From Polytrichum commune (taxonomy: Eukaryota > Streptophyta > Polytrichopsida > Polytrichales > Polytrichaceae): a DNA stretch of 64,000 nt. Shown piece by piece: positions 12,501-24,190 of the stretch; the stretch's first letter is position 1; every line of letters starts with the position of its first letter. Under the pieces are notes generated by a model. It saw nothing but the letters and a program-made list of their open reading frames with translations, had not been told where the DNA came from and searched no databases. A program made the translations under genes and the position numbers. The stretch is taken from contig OX485803.1 of assembly GCA_950295325.1 (NCBI GenBank), positions 6,574,001 through 6,638,000 of the forward strand. The letters run 5' to 3'.

Positions 12501-14026
12501 ATCATCTTTAGACCCTGTAATACATCTCTAAATAGAGTCATCATGTTGTGCTACATTGGAAAAAACAATTTAGAAGACTTATGGTAATTGGACGCATGGT
12601 GTGTGCAGATCTCTGATCGATGTTCAGATGTTGCACAAGCCGCTTTGGGAAAATGTACCACCTCAAGAAACATTCACCTTGAAGTTTCTACTCCGCTGTA
12701 CCCCATGTTTCCCTTCTAAGGTGGTAAATTGCCAAAGTCCCATGTGATCGATATTGTTACACTATATTTTGGTGACTTGGGTGAGCCGGTGATCTTTTGC
12801 AACTTGGAATGTGTTGAAGAACACCACCCCAGTCACATCAGCAAGAAAAATTTCATACTTTCACTTAGTTTCCAATCACATAAACTTCCTTTTGCTTTCC
12901 ACTTACTAGGTCTTCATCTTCTTCATAATCCACCTCCTTGAAATTGAGCTTGAGAGGCTCGTCGTCGCCGTCTCCTCGAAAGCGATGCCTGATCATGAGG
13001 TTTGCCCGGTCTTGGCACCTATAAACATGTAATTAGTGTTAATCCAGCATTAAAGATCACCACATGTGCAGATTTCTCAGACAACTTCCAGCTCATAAAC
13101 TCAGAAAAGCACTGAAAGAGCTATAATATTGGACACTGCTCACAGGGAAGAATTTCAGGCCAGATAATTTACCATCACCAGGGGAATATGGGGCAGGGTG
13201 GACAATATTTTGGCGAACGATGGTCCAATTACAAATTTAATATTGTCCACCGTACCACTGTATATTTCCTTTGGTAGTTACTGAATTGCCCCTACAGTCA
13301 AGTTCCTTGTGACTAATCTTGGCTCAACGAATTCAAATTCCTTAAAACTGAAGAACTTCGTGTGCGGGGAAAGTAGTCGTACCTTGCTGCCAGATATCTC
13401 GTCTTGTGTGTCCCTGGCAAAGTTGGTAATTCAGTCCACTGTCAGATCCTGATGTCAACAAATCATTTACAAATTACACAAAGGGCAGAGCACTAGGTTA
13501 CAAATTAGTGCTAATTAAGTGGCACCTACTCAGGCTTAGAAGATATCTAATTTTTGCTTAATATGATCCTAAGTTTCTGCTTGCCCACACTCGAGCAGCT
13601 GAGCCTGGTGATACAAATGAATAGGAAGAAAACAAATCCATCGTGGATGGAAGCAAAGTGTTGGTAGAAACGTCACCAACAAACAAACGAGCGCCTTTCT
13701 TGATCCTTTTGTCTCTGCGAACACAAATTCATGGAGTTCTTCAAGTGAGGCGCCGCATGATGGTGTAGGAACAATATCCAAAGCAAGGAGGAAACATTGT
13801 GATGACTCCAAAACTTAGATTGCAATTGGCTAGTTTCCCTTTGCAGCAGCAATTGTTTAAGTTAAATCCTCTATTAAGGTGCAATGTGAGAGGGTCAACG
13901 ACGTTGTTGATCTATAACTCACCTCACCCAGGCGCCCCATCTCCCGGTGCTCTGATAGTGATGCAAGTGGACACATTTCTCGGGCGTCGACAGTGGTACA
14001 GATGCAGTCTCCGCATTGGCTGCCAT
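9533..14026 (-). CDS. PHD-finger protein with C-terminal DLNLP (EAR-like) motif, 11 exons
   Basis: Eleven minus-strand exons join with consistent phases: 13928-14026, 13383-13438, 12907-13018, 12380-12461, 11938-12037, 11489-11603, 11128-11196, 10850-10918, 10512-10621, 10019-10096, 9533-9743. The total is 1101 nt, 366 residues plus stop. Three exons build one complete C4HC3 PHD finger: CSIC (196-199), CDTC (214-217), H222 and C225 in WVHAPC, CPNC (244-247). Its spacing and the YCSICKKVW start resemble the PHD of plant ATX3/4/5-type proteins, but no PWWP or SET domain follows. Residues 322-326 read DLNLP, an EAR-type repressor motif, within the last exon. The N-terminal 188 residues match nothing I know and are charged. 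By inference it is a nuclear histone-tail reader, possibly recruiting a corepressor. The first exon uses TGG|GTGAGG as donor; another GT four bases further gives a stop. Exact small-exon edges carry some uncertainty. Confidence 0.83.
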
Positions 14027-14160
14027 GCTTCCTACTTTACCCGAATCTGCGACGCACAACATTGATGAATCAATCAATTAGGCAGATCGAACAGGACCAG
14101 AAACCACTAATTAACTCCTTTCCATCACCCCCAAGCTGCTCTCACCGTCTCAACATTGTG

Positions 14161-14958
14161 TAGATTCGCACCAATTCACACATAGTTAGAACACCCTAAA
14201 ACTGCTTTTCAATTTTAATCCTCAAGCGCACAGTGAAAGAAAACTACTGAATGAAGCAGATTCAGCCGAAGGAATGGAGAACAACGACGTCAATCGTCTC
14301 CTTGTGCAAAAGAACATCAATTCATCACACATCGTGTTCTTCACTCATCTTTATGCATAAGAATATTACAGGTTGGTGAAGCAGATATAGCCGAAGGACT
14401 TAGAGCAACAAACTTGAAGCGTCTTCTTATCCAGATCACCAATTCCGACCTTGCACCTTTCCACTTGACATCAAGTTTACGCAAGAGCCGCAATTACAGA
14501 ATTGTAACACCTTCAAGCGTCTCCTAGTGAGCATCTATTCACGCCTTCTAGCTACTAAGTAGATTCGCACCAATTCACACATGGTTAGAACACCCTAAAT
14601 CTGCTTTTCAATTTTAATCCTCAAGCGCACAGTGAAAGAAAACTACTGAATGAAGCAGATTCAGCCGAAGGAATGGAGAACAACGACGTCAATCGTCTCC
14701 TTGTGCAAAAGAACATCAATTCATCACACATCGTGTTCTTCACTCATCTTTATGCATAAGAATATTACAGGTTGGTGAAGCAGATATAGCCGAAGGACTT
14801 AGAGCAACAAACTTGAAGCGTCTTCTTATCCAGATCACCAATTCCGACCTTGCACCTTTCCACTTGACATCAAGTTTACGCAAGAGCCGCAATTACAGAA
14901 TTATAACACCTTCAAGCGTCTCCTAGTGAGCATCTATTCACGCCTTCTAGCTACTAAG
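14161..14958. repeat. 399-bp tandem duplication, two near-identical copies
   Basis: Copy 1 spans 14161-14559 and copy 2 spans 14560-14958, each starting TAGATTCGCACCAATTCAC and ending CTTCTAGCTACTAAG. By eye they differ at only a few bases (for example ATAGTT/ATGGTT, AAAACTG/AAATCTG, TTGTAAC/TTATAAC), so the duplication is recent. It starts 135 bp upstream of the PHD-gene start codon, so it lies in its promoter or 5' UTR. Within each copy, and downstream to about 15150, shorter related segments recur around the theme CTTCAAGCGTCTCCT. Confidence 0.93.
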
Positions 14959-16436
14959 TTTCACTAATCTTCATGCAAAAGGGTGCTACAGAAAGATCGA
15001 GCACCTTGAGCAGAAGGAAATCGAACAACAACTTCAAGTGTCTCATGAATTCAAACCTCGTGCTTTGCACCCACCTTTATGCAAAATGGGAAAGCACATC
15101 ATTCATTTAACAGATTCAGGAATTAGAACAACAATCCCAAGCGCTGCCTCACCTGGATACGGGCCGCGAGCAGGTATCTACGTCAGTCGAAACGGCTGTC
15201 AACCGAGAAGCTCTTCAATAAGCAATCAATACTTATCAACTCCAACTTGCGGAGAAGTAAGGCTGGATTCGCAGCCGCAGAACACCGAGTTGATCAACAC
15301 AAGGTACTCCTGCGCGCGCAACAATGAATCTGCACACAAATGTTCTTAAAATCGGGATGACTAGAACAACGGCACCGCCGCCTACCAGGCTCACGAACCT
15401 GAGCGAAGGAAGTGAAGAGCCCTGTTCACATACTGCCTTTATATGATCCCAGCTACAGCTTCTTCTGTCCTCCACCTCGAGGTCCTTAGCCTCGAGAGCC
15501 ACCCGTCACGAAACGTAATCCACCGAATTCCTGTGACTGTCAAGAGGTTAAGTATTATCGGCAGCTACTGTAGTTGCAAAGAGCCTGGATTGAATTCGGC
15601 AATCTTGGTCGTGACCTCGAGAGCATCCTGAGGCTTCTGAATTACATTACATGTGGATGCCTGGTTATGGGAACCATAAATATCCATCCATCCATGTACC
15701 CGGCTACCGACCGCCTGATCAATGACGCCGGCATTGAGCATATGGTGGATGATACCCGCAAGACTCTTAGATCTGCACAATATGCATATTTTTGAGCTGG
15801 ACACACGTGATACTATAACGAAATCCGAGCTGGGTGCACGTCCACGCACTTCATCAACTCATGAATACATGCCGTGCCCATGTGATCTGCAAGTGATCAA
15901 GTGCGCCGTTCCTCCCCAGTTGGAAGTAGGCAACCGCAGGAGAAGATGGTCGCTGGGCGGAGCCTGAATCCCGCACAATCATGAGAAGACGGTGATGGTG
16001 ATGGTGATGTGCGTGGGATGATCCGCATGCGGAGTGCGAAAGAAGGCAGACGCGGCTACGTCACTTGACGATTGAAGAGGGAAGCCATGTCGGCCGAACC
16101 CTGCATGCCAGGAGACTTAGAGCCCCATCCCTCCATCCACCCTCCCTCCATCAACTTCGGGCCATTAATGAAGGTGACGGCTGCAAGCCTACTTGTGCAC
16201 AACACGGCCTTCAATGGAAAATGGTGTGATTTCGTCTACTCACTAAGCCGGAGATGTTTCTTCCAGTGGAATGCCAAGACGCAACATTAACTTGCAATTG
16301 GTGGTGATAGATGGAATGCCTCGGTCCACGAAGAAACTGGGTGGAATGAAACAACAGTTCCCGAAAGTATACGCTAGGCACGTCGAAGAATGCAATTACC
16401 TGTGAAATCAGGGGCCATCGACGTTGTAAGAAGCTG
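14959..16436. other. Moderately GC-rich flank upstream of the PHD gene
   Basis: No exon chain recognised. The stretch has higher G+C than the surrounding intergenic DNA and includes a short GTGATG repeat near 15992-16011. It may hold distal promoter or leader sequence of the PHD gene. The short open frames on both strands have no recognisable domains. Confidence 0.35.
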
Positions 16437-16439
16437 TGA

Positions 16440-16700
16440 CTACACTGCTTTGTCTAATTAGTGTGGGCCACACTAATTCCCAATTACTCAGAATTTTTTA
16501 TTATTATAATTTGAAGTGGCCAATGTAATTTCCAGTCAGAAAAAATATTGTGGGTTTTTTCGTCTGCATATTTGGATGAAAATTCAAGGCAAGGCAAGTG
16601 CTATAACATTACCAATTTTAACCAAGACAAGTACTTTAAGTTTATTGTGGGCCACATTACATTTCAACCTACACTAATTAGACAAAATGATGTAGCTAAT
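16440..16700. repeat. Decayed repeat with GTGGGCCACA motifs
   Basis: The stretch carries TTAGTGTGGGCCACACTAA near 16460 and TTGTGGGCCACATTAC with CTACACTAATTAGAC near 16645-16683. The same motif and its neighbours recur near 34966, 40660 and 51190-51350, the last in opposite orientation, so these are scattered pieces of one repeat family. Boundaries are not clear. Confidence 0.5.
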
Positions 16701-16936
16701 TGAGCTGATTAAGGCCAAGACTACTTAGTTGTATGGGGGATAAAATGAAGCAATATGGTTCTCATCTAGGGATTGTAGATAGGTTGCAAGTCAGTCATGA
16801 ACTGATTAACCTGGAGCTGCAAATTTTGCACCTACACTACTTATTCATAGTTGAAAATTTGGTGTGGCAGCCACTAATTACCATAATCATGGGAATTTAC
16901 CTTTTGGAACGAGAAGTAAGGAGATGAACAATTGAA

Positions 16937-17308
16937 ATGGATGGATGCATGCAATTCCTAGAACGCATGCATTACTACTAGTGTTAGGTGGAAATAACGA
17001 ATGTGAATTGATCAAGCCAACATTAGTGACCAAGTTATGGTTGCATAGGACATTAGGGGTTAAGCAGGGTGGATAAATAATGTGGATTAATTAGAGGAGC
17101 ATCATGTGCATTTCATATAAAAATGGATGGATGCATGCAATTCCTGGAACACATGCGTTACTACTAGTGTTAGGTGGAAATAACGAATGTGAATTAATCA
17201 AGCCAACATTAGTGCCAAGTTATGGTTGCTTAGGACATTAGGGGTTAAGCAGGGTGGATAAATAATGTGGATTAATTAGAGGAGCATCATGTGCATTTCA
17301 TATAAAAA
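16937..17308. repeat. 186-bp tandem duplication
   Basis: Copy 1 begins at 16937 and copy 2 at 17123, both with ATGGATGGATGCATGCAATT and both ending near CATTTCATATAAAA. Copy 2 has one base deleted (GTGACC to GTGCC) and a few substitutions. No coding content is apparent. Confidence 0.9.
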
Positions 17309-18048
17309 TCAAAAATTGCTTAATCGTTAACTCCTAGTGAATGTGAATAGAGGTCATTTTCAACCAATTTTTATTCAATTGATATTTGAAGCATTTGGGT
17401 TTGAGATAACTTTGTTAAAATATAGAACCTCCATTATGTTATGCTATTACCCTATGACTTTTTGAATACAATGGACTTTGAAGCTTGACATGAAGAATTT
17501 TTAACATTACAACTGAATGGATATGATTTAAATTTTATTAAAAATCATTTGCAAGTTTGTAGAAAGGTCATTCAATGTCTTTGAAACCCAAAAAAAATAT
17601 AGGTCATAGTTGACCGGGAGCTACAGAGTAACTCAATGGATCCCAATTTAAGTTCACAAAATTAATTATGGTCTTTTTTCTTCGATTAGAGGTTGGTTGC
17701 ACATTTTTGAAAGATCAATCCATGCCCCAATATTGGAAAGTAGATTGAATGTGATTGATGTTGTGTTCTAGTAGATATAACCCATATTTCACTAATCTAG
17801 ACATATGAGATGTCCAAAAATTATGCATGAGTCTTGTTATGTTGTTGGTGGTGGGTGATTATGCATGTATTTGTCATGAATCAACATGTGCCTACATGTG
17901 TTATTATATAGGACCAGCATGTATGACGTTTTTTGAAAATGCTCCCTTTATGGCTACAAACCCCACAACTTAAATTCTCATTCCAAAATATTTTGCATGT
18001 TCCTTCAATAGCATCACATTGATATATATATATATATATATATATATT
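17309..18048. other. AT-rich stretch ending in a TA microsatellite
   Basis: No gene or element recognised. The stretch ends with an uninterrupted TA run at about 18021-18047, directly before the target-site duplication of the terminal-inverted-repeat element that follows. Confidence 0.5.
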
Positions 18049-19154
18049 GTAGGAGTCCCGGGTACGCAACTCCCGTATTATATGATCTTGATTATAATCA
18101 CTTATAATGCGTTTAAGTCCAATATTGAGTGATACAATTTGTTTTAATGTAGGAAACCCTTGTAGCCCTTCTAACAAGGAATCCAAAAATGTAATTATAT
18201 ATAGGAAATGGATATATTTTGAAGCATATAATTGCATTAAAAACCTAATTATATGATTTTTTTAATACATGTACCGTAGGTCAAACTACCCAACTTTTTG
18301 GACTTTTTAATAAAATTTTAACATTGTGAATGACTTATAATTTTAATGGGAGGCAACTATTCGTGGCTTATAATTCTAATTGGAGGCAAATATTCGTGTG
18401 GATTTTTTTAAATTATGTATAGGCAACTTACTGGTCTAACTGTTGGGATAGAAAACTAATGATTTGTGTTAGGATACAGTTGAGGTATGTATTTTTAAGA
18501 CCATATACATCATATGGTGCCCCGACTACTCAAGGGTATCATGGGGTATTTCAAAATATCATGGGTTCCCGGTTTAGGGTTAGGGCTTAGGGTTTGAGGC
18601 TTTTATATATTCGCTTTGAAGCTTTTGTGTTCGGTTTTGGAGCCTTTGTGTCTTTGCTTTGGAGTGTGCGGCTTTGCTTTGGAGCCTTTGTGTCGTCGCT
18701 TTGGAGTGTGCTTGTGCTCATTTGGGAGGGTCATCCTTGGCATTCAAAGAATCAAAGTAAGATCATGTTAAGGGTTTTGTTTTCTCATATTTTGTTTGTG
18801 GAATAGTTTTGTAGTTCGCCAAGTTTCTATAGTTTTTGCTCCTTGCGATCGCCGCACATCACCCAACATTTTGGTATAAGGGAGAGAAAAAATACCAGGT
18901 ATGTTATCTAAACGCCTTTGAAGTGCTCAATAGTTTGTCTGGATTCTTGAAATGTGAAGTGGTTGTTGGTCAAACTCAAGTAGTTCATCGGATACTAGCA
19001 GTTGGTTCTCCCTGTTCATTGTTGGTCACTCTGAAGTTGCCCATATCACTTAGTACCCTAGCGAGCCCTTTGCTTTCTAACTTAAACTTCGACAGTGTGA
19101 AAGTAAAAGACAGTGGTATGGAGTGCTTGCTCTTGCCCATCTTGATGGTGGTCA

Positions 19155-19325
19155 ATGAGATATGGTGGAGGTAGAGATAGGGAGAAGGAATATGTTACAC
19201 CTGTAATTGCCACAACTCCTTCCAAAAGAGGGAGACCTCGAAAGGACCCTCTAGTATTTGTGAATACTAATCCGACATCTACATTGAATACCCCTCTTAG
19301 ATGCTCTACAAGGTTAAAAAACTAG
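19155..19325 (+). CDS. Small AT-hook open frame inside the transposon, possibly an exon
   Basis: A 56-codon frame contains PSKRGRPRKDP, a canonical AT-hook (K-R-G-R-P-R-K), and ends STRLKN before the stop. The upstream plus-strand frame at 18836-19174 (WYKGEKKYQVCYLN) is in a different register, so the two are either spliced exons or a frameshifted remnant of one element-encoded protein. AT-hook proteins bind minor-groove AT DNA. Whether this one is expressed cannot be told. It is also possible that only the last exon of a longer gene is seen. Confidence 0.35.
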   Translation: MRYGGGRDREKEYVTPVIATTPSKRGRPRKDPLVFVNTNPTSTLNTPLRCSTRLKN

Positions 19326-19375
19326 GTGTTTCAATTGTTTATATACGTTGGGGTTTTTTTTTAATAAATATGCAA

Positions 19376-19529
19376 CCCAACTTTTTTTTCATCTCATTTA
19401 TTTAATTTGGTCTTCACCCAACTTTTTTTTTATCTCATTTTATTTAATTTGGTCTTTACCCAACTTTTTTTCATCTCATTTTATTTAATTTGGTCTTCAC
19501 CCAACTTTTTGATCATTTTAATTTGATAT
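19376..19529. repeat. 41-bp tandem repeat, about 3.7 copies
   Basis: Units start CCCAACTTTTTTTT at 19376, 19417, 19459 and 19500 (lengths 41, 42, 41, then a partial of 30) and contain ATTTAATTTGGTCTTCA. The array lies within the terminal-inverted-repeat element, near its right end. Confidence 0.92.
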
Positions 19530-19619
19530 AATTTTTACAAAAGCCGTCCTCTAAGCCGTTTTGAATACAATGCCCCCTGCGTATAAATTATATGAGAGTT
19601 GCGTACCCGGGGTAGGAGT

Positions 19620-22600
19620 ATTTAGGTAATTCCGGACTACATCTACCACATCCACCTCTACCTCCAGCACATCAATGTCACTATCAACAAAGGTACCACT
19701 ACCGTTGCGTTTCCCTTGGAGGTGCAACTGAACCAATGCTAGCTACACCTTGGATGCTAGATGATGAGGTTTGTGTTTGAATCATCTCCAAGTTGGGAGA
19801 CTCTGCTATCCATTGTGCTAGAGGTTCAAGATATTGCGGCTCATACATTGTGCATGTGTGCAGGAACTCAGGTGTTGGGCCAGGATTAGTGTGTTGTGTG
19901 TGTGTACTACTGGTTGCGAGGGAGTGGCGGCCAAGACTGATGGAGCTATTTCTAGGTGGCCGTTCAAGAGGGCCAATATAATTGACGATGTTGTTGTGGA
20001 TGGACCTATATGCTCCCCTCTCACAAACTCAATGACTTTTGCACAATACGTAGCTTTGTGAGAAGAGAATAACAAAGATAATACACTATTAGAATGAATG
20101 AGGAAAAAAGTCAGGCACAATATCAAAGGTTGTATGTAGTCCTGCACAGTGCTACAGAGATGAAAACATAAATGTTACTGGGAAATGAAAATTTACCAAG
20201 CCAATGTTGGCAACGTTGCCCCCCCCTTCTTCACACACGTGCACACACACATTTAACAACAAAGTCTTGTCATTGGGCATCGGTTCCAATGTTTTGTTGC
20301 TTGGGCCTCCAAGTTCAAATGGCACATTTGTTGATCCCAATCTAAAAACCACCACATTAGCATGAAGCATGCATATATGGTGGAATCTTGAACTGAATTT
20401 TGGTGCGGCGCCTGAGGACTTGTAATAATCACATTCCTACCTTTCTTCAATCACGCACAACAAGGCATGATCATGAACAGTGAAAAGACTCAAACCATCC
20501 CATTGGGCTGGCACATAGAACAAACACTTTTTTTGCAATTGTAGTTTTTCTACAAGATTGTGCTACCTCATAATGGTTGTAGAGGTCGGTGACCCCATAG
20601 TCCTAGCCCTGTAGGATACCCTTGTTCATCTTTGACAACAGAGCGCACGCCCAATGTAACATCATGGTCACCCACATCATTGGGAGATCCATCATCAGCA
20701 AAACAAAATACAAGCAACACAATCCTCATGTCCTTCATAACCTCCCCCAGTTCCTCGGTGTTTGTATCTTATGTTATCTCTTGGACAATGCTTAACGTTG
20801 ACTTGCACATATAGTGCAAAGCAAATTTTAGCACCGTCCGCACCAACCACCTCTCCCACATGAGTTGCTGCAACATGGTCAGTTTCATGAGCCTTGATAA
20901 AACCTTCAAAGACCATGTCAAAAACCTTTGGGGCAGGGTTCTTCACAACATTTGTTGCTTGCAAAGCATGTCCTTGATGGTCCAGCCAATCCTTCCCAAC
21001 ATTGGATTTTTGTATCTCCTAGAAGAAATTAGAAATAACCATCCTTGAACATAATTCTCAGCCTGCACCTCCAACCACTCCTCTTTGTACTTTTTATAAT
21101 CAAGCTATATCAACGCAAACTTGCTTTATTCTTGTACTTTAGCATAATTTTGTTCACAACAACACGGTTCATTTCTCATCATCGCATCAATTTTTTGAGA
21201 GTCTCCAATTTGCAATCATTGGGGGCCTTCAAGTACAAGTCTTTCGAATTTGCAACTTTGTTGCAAGGAGAAGATCATCGTCTCTCATCCCTACCAAGCA
21301 AGACAAGTTGAACTTAACAATCAGCTTGACAAGCCCACCAAAAAAAGGTTCCCCATTGGAATCGAGAAGTTGATCCATGTTCTATAACTTGAACATTGGC
21401 TTCCAGCCCTCCCATATATAGTCCTTGATTATGAGGAATCCATATTGTCTGCGGTGTCCTTCCCCGCAAATATTGGGACCAAGGTTTTCTTGAAGTATAT
21501 ATTGCAGTCCCTATGAAAACATTGAATGTACTACCGTCATTGCAGTGACTATGATCCACTCTATTGTGGAATCCTACGATAGTATTTTCCCATGTTGTGT
21601 AGATAGTTTTCAAAAGATCACATAATATCAAAACAAGAAACTTACAGAAGAGATGTTAAGGCCCACCAACATTGTGGACGCAAATTTAAGTAAAAAATGA
21701 ACTCACCAAGAATTCAGGTGTGAGCTTCCCACCACACTTGTTAAGCGTAGGTTTACCCATTTGAACCCAAATTTTCCGGGCTTTCTCAAGTTGTTGCATG
21801 TACAATCTCTTGCAATCCACTTCATCAAGCTTCATGCTTAGTGCTTTGGATAGGCATCTCAGTTTGTGAGGATCCTTCTCCCACACACTTACAATCTCAT
21901 GTGCGATCAAGTCTTCCCTTTGTGCATATGTCAAGTTATCTCTATCTTCCAAAATGTTTTGCAAACTCAACAATGTGCTAACCGCTTCTAATGTAGAAAT
22001 GAGCATGCTTCAATTTGTCAATACTCAAAGGTAGCATATTAGATCTTGACACTTTAGAGGATTCATTTGTGCATTTGGAGGAAGTTTCAAAGGCAAGCAA
22101 AACACAAGTTGTTGTGTTTGCACAAGAGCAAAGGTTGTGAAGTCATAATTTTTGTTTTTGTACTATCTTTTTGTATTTTATGGGGTCTGTTGCAAGACGG
22201 GGCCTGGAGCCCAAGACCATAACAAACTTCCCCCAAACTGATAGATTTTCCTTACCAAATGGAATGCAATGTGCCAACCCGAACTCAATTGCTTTGTAAA
22301 TATTCAGCACCGATCTTGCCATTGGTGTTGCCTTTCAGAGATACCACTTCAAGTGCCTCCTCCAATGTCATGATTGGGGGTTCGATATCAACATTTTCCT
22401 TCTCTTCTTCACTGCGAATTGTTTCTTTGTATGTGAGCCACCAATGTCCCCTATATTAGTAACCTTAGTTGTGCTTGCATTTACATACACAATTAATATT
22501 GTCTACAACAACTTCCTCTTTGCCCGCCTTATTGTGTCCAACACCTTGGAAGCGTCAGGCTAGGCTCCGGGCTTCCACACTCTCTTTCTTTAGTACCTCT

Positions 22601-23300
22601 GCAAAGTTGTGAAGGTCTACATTGGAGAGAACATGCTCTACATTTATTGGTACCCATGTCGTAAGTACATCTTTGATTGTTGGAATGCCAACAAATTGAA
22701 TTCCATGTGTGCATTGATTCACTACACATTTTTTGTGTCCACTTGCGAATGAGGAGCACAATCAAACATGACAATGGTACCATTATCTTCACGCATGTAG
22801 TTGAAAACAACCACACTCACATCTTTGTCTATTACCTTCCAGATACCTTGGACATCCATTCCAAACCATTCACATGATGCATGCATTGATCTTGCAATTG
22901 AGTTCAAGCTCCACGACTCAATCCACTCGCTTGTGCCAAGACACCCCCCACTGCAACAAATTCGGACTTGCTTCCTAGCATGACAATGTGGGCAAATCAG
23001 TAAATGGTGCTTGAACACCAATCTATTGTGTACAAAGGAATGCCAATTGCACGGATTTGGAGAAGGACAACTATGATTCTTTTTTAATCGAATATGGGAG
23101 TTGCAATATATGAGAAATGCATAACGACCCATGAAAATGAGCAACAACATGGGCAACGTTGGCCAACATGGAGGGAGACTATACTTACCCAAGCATGCAT
23201 GCAAAGGAGTATCCTTGGATCCCATGATACCCACCCAAGCATGCGTGCATGGGAGTATCTAGATAACTCATTCAACAACCAAAAAATGTGAGTATACTTA
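19620..23300 (-). pseudogene. Unrecognised, broken minus-strand coding region
   Basis: Several minus-strand segments look like protein by composition but lie in different frames with stops between them. About 22745-23060 contains LLICPHCHARKQVRIC, a zinc-ribbon-like C-x2-C pair, followed by WIESWSLNSIARSMHASC. About 22560-22730 contains THGIQFVGIPTIKDVLTTW. About 22290-22440 contains NVDIEPPIMTLEEALEVVSL. About 21715-22006 contains YAQREDLIAHEIVSVWEKDP. About 21335-21600 and 20700-20960 hold further segments. The order is collinear on one strand. I do not recognise the family; it could be an old transposon protein or a host gene with introns. The frame breaks and the transposon inserted at its 3' side favour decay. 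Confidence 0.35.
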
Positions 23301-23714
23301 CCCATGACTATAGACTGTAAACATCGCCACCTATTGTGGTTGCTCCTTGGTCCTTTTCCGAACTCCTGGATGTTGCCTTACCTTCCAGGCTTTCTCCAAA
23401 CTCTTTGCTTTGAGCTCCTAAATGTATTGCTCCAACTTAGGTCCTCCACTTGTCCACAAATCCCGCACCTCTCCCACGCTAACAACAATCTTGGGATAAG
23501 TGGTAAATTGTATTTGATATAATTTTCTAATAACCAACATGATCATCATAGCATAGGGATGAGTTCATTTTATGCTTTGTATGGTCAAGAATGTTGAACT
23601 CCAATATCTCTAGCAACTCCTAACTGTAAGATTGAGAATTCAAATCAAATGATGCAAGAAATGCATGGTATGTTGGAATTGTGCTAAGCAATGTATTTGA
23701 GGTGAGAGATCCAA

Positions 23715-24190
23715 GTTTTATGCGAACCAAAATAGGAGTATGAGAGAATTTGAGGTCGGCCAAAAGGTGTTTTTGAAAGTAACACCTAAATGCTCAAGAT
23801 GAAAACTTGGAAGGTCCAAAAAAATGTCTCCTATATTTTTTAGTCAATTTTAAGTTTTTAAGGGAACTCGTCAAGTGACATATGCATTAGACTTGCTTAA
23901 GGACTAGAAAATTCATATTGATTTCCATTTAATTTTGTTGACAAGATACATGTTTGATCCCAATCATGTACTTCCAAATCTACCTCAAGTGGCCCTTGAG
24001 GGTGAGATGTTGGGTAAACTTGAAAGAATTTTGTAGGTTGATTTGAAACACTTTAGAATTAGGTCATTTGTGATATTTTTATTAAGTGGAAAAATTGTCT
24101 TGAGGATGAGGCATTGTGGGAGTTAGAAAATGAGTTTAGAGAAGATTGCCTCAATTCTATCATTGAGGATAGTGACTTAATTTGAGGAGG
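23715..24190 (+). pseudogene. Decayed Ty3/gypsy retrotransposon: end of pol
   Basis: Plus-strand frames read REFEVGQKVFLKVTP, the start of the integrase C-terminal (GPY/F-type) module, then DPNHVLPNLPQVALEGE, and near the end ALWELENEFREDC, which matches the chromodomain-like tail (W-E-x-E, L/F-R-E) of plant gypsy elements. Frames change and stops intervene, so it is dead. A purine-rich tract GAGGAGGGAGGAAGG just after it (about 24184-24198) looks like a polypurine tract, so the following bases may be the remains of the 3' LTR. The rest of the element is not visible upstream. Confidence 0.65.

Larger units (their letters stand above)
18057..19611. mobile_element. DNA transposon, 1555 bp, 16-bp perfect TIRs, 8-bp TSD
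   Basis: The left end CCCGGGTACGCAACTC (18057-18072) is perfectly inverted at the right end GAGTTGCGTACCCGGG (19596-19611), and similarity continues imperfectly for about ten more bases. An exact 8-bp duplication GTAGGAGT flanks both sides (18049-18056 and 19612-19619). An 8-bp TSD fits hAT and a few other superfamilies, but the end sequence is not a familiar hAT end, so I leave the superfamily open. Inside are a degenerate TTTAGGG-like stretch near 18572-18596, short GGCTTTGCTTTGGAG repeats, a small AT-hook frame and a 41-bp tandem repeat. No transposase is recognisable, so it is probably non-autonomous or decayed. Confidence 0.88.

Noticed and set aside
17881-18237. 118-codon minus-strand frame
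   Set aside because: It runs across the TA microsatellite and the transposon end, so it cannot be an old gene.
18572-18596. Interstitial telomere (TTTAGGG-like run)
   Set aside because: Only two or three imperfect units, embedded in a transposon; too short for telomeric DNA.
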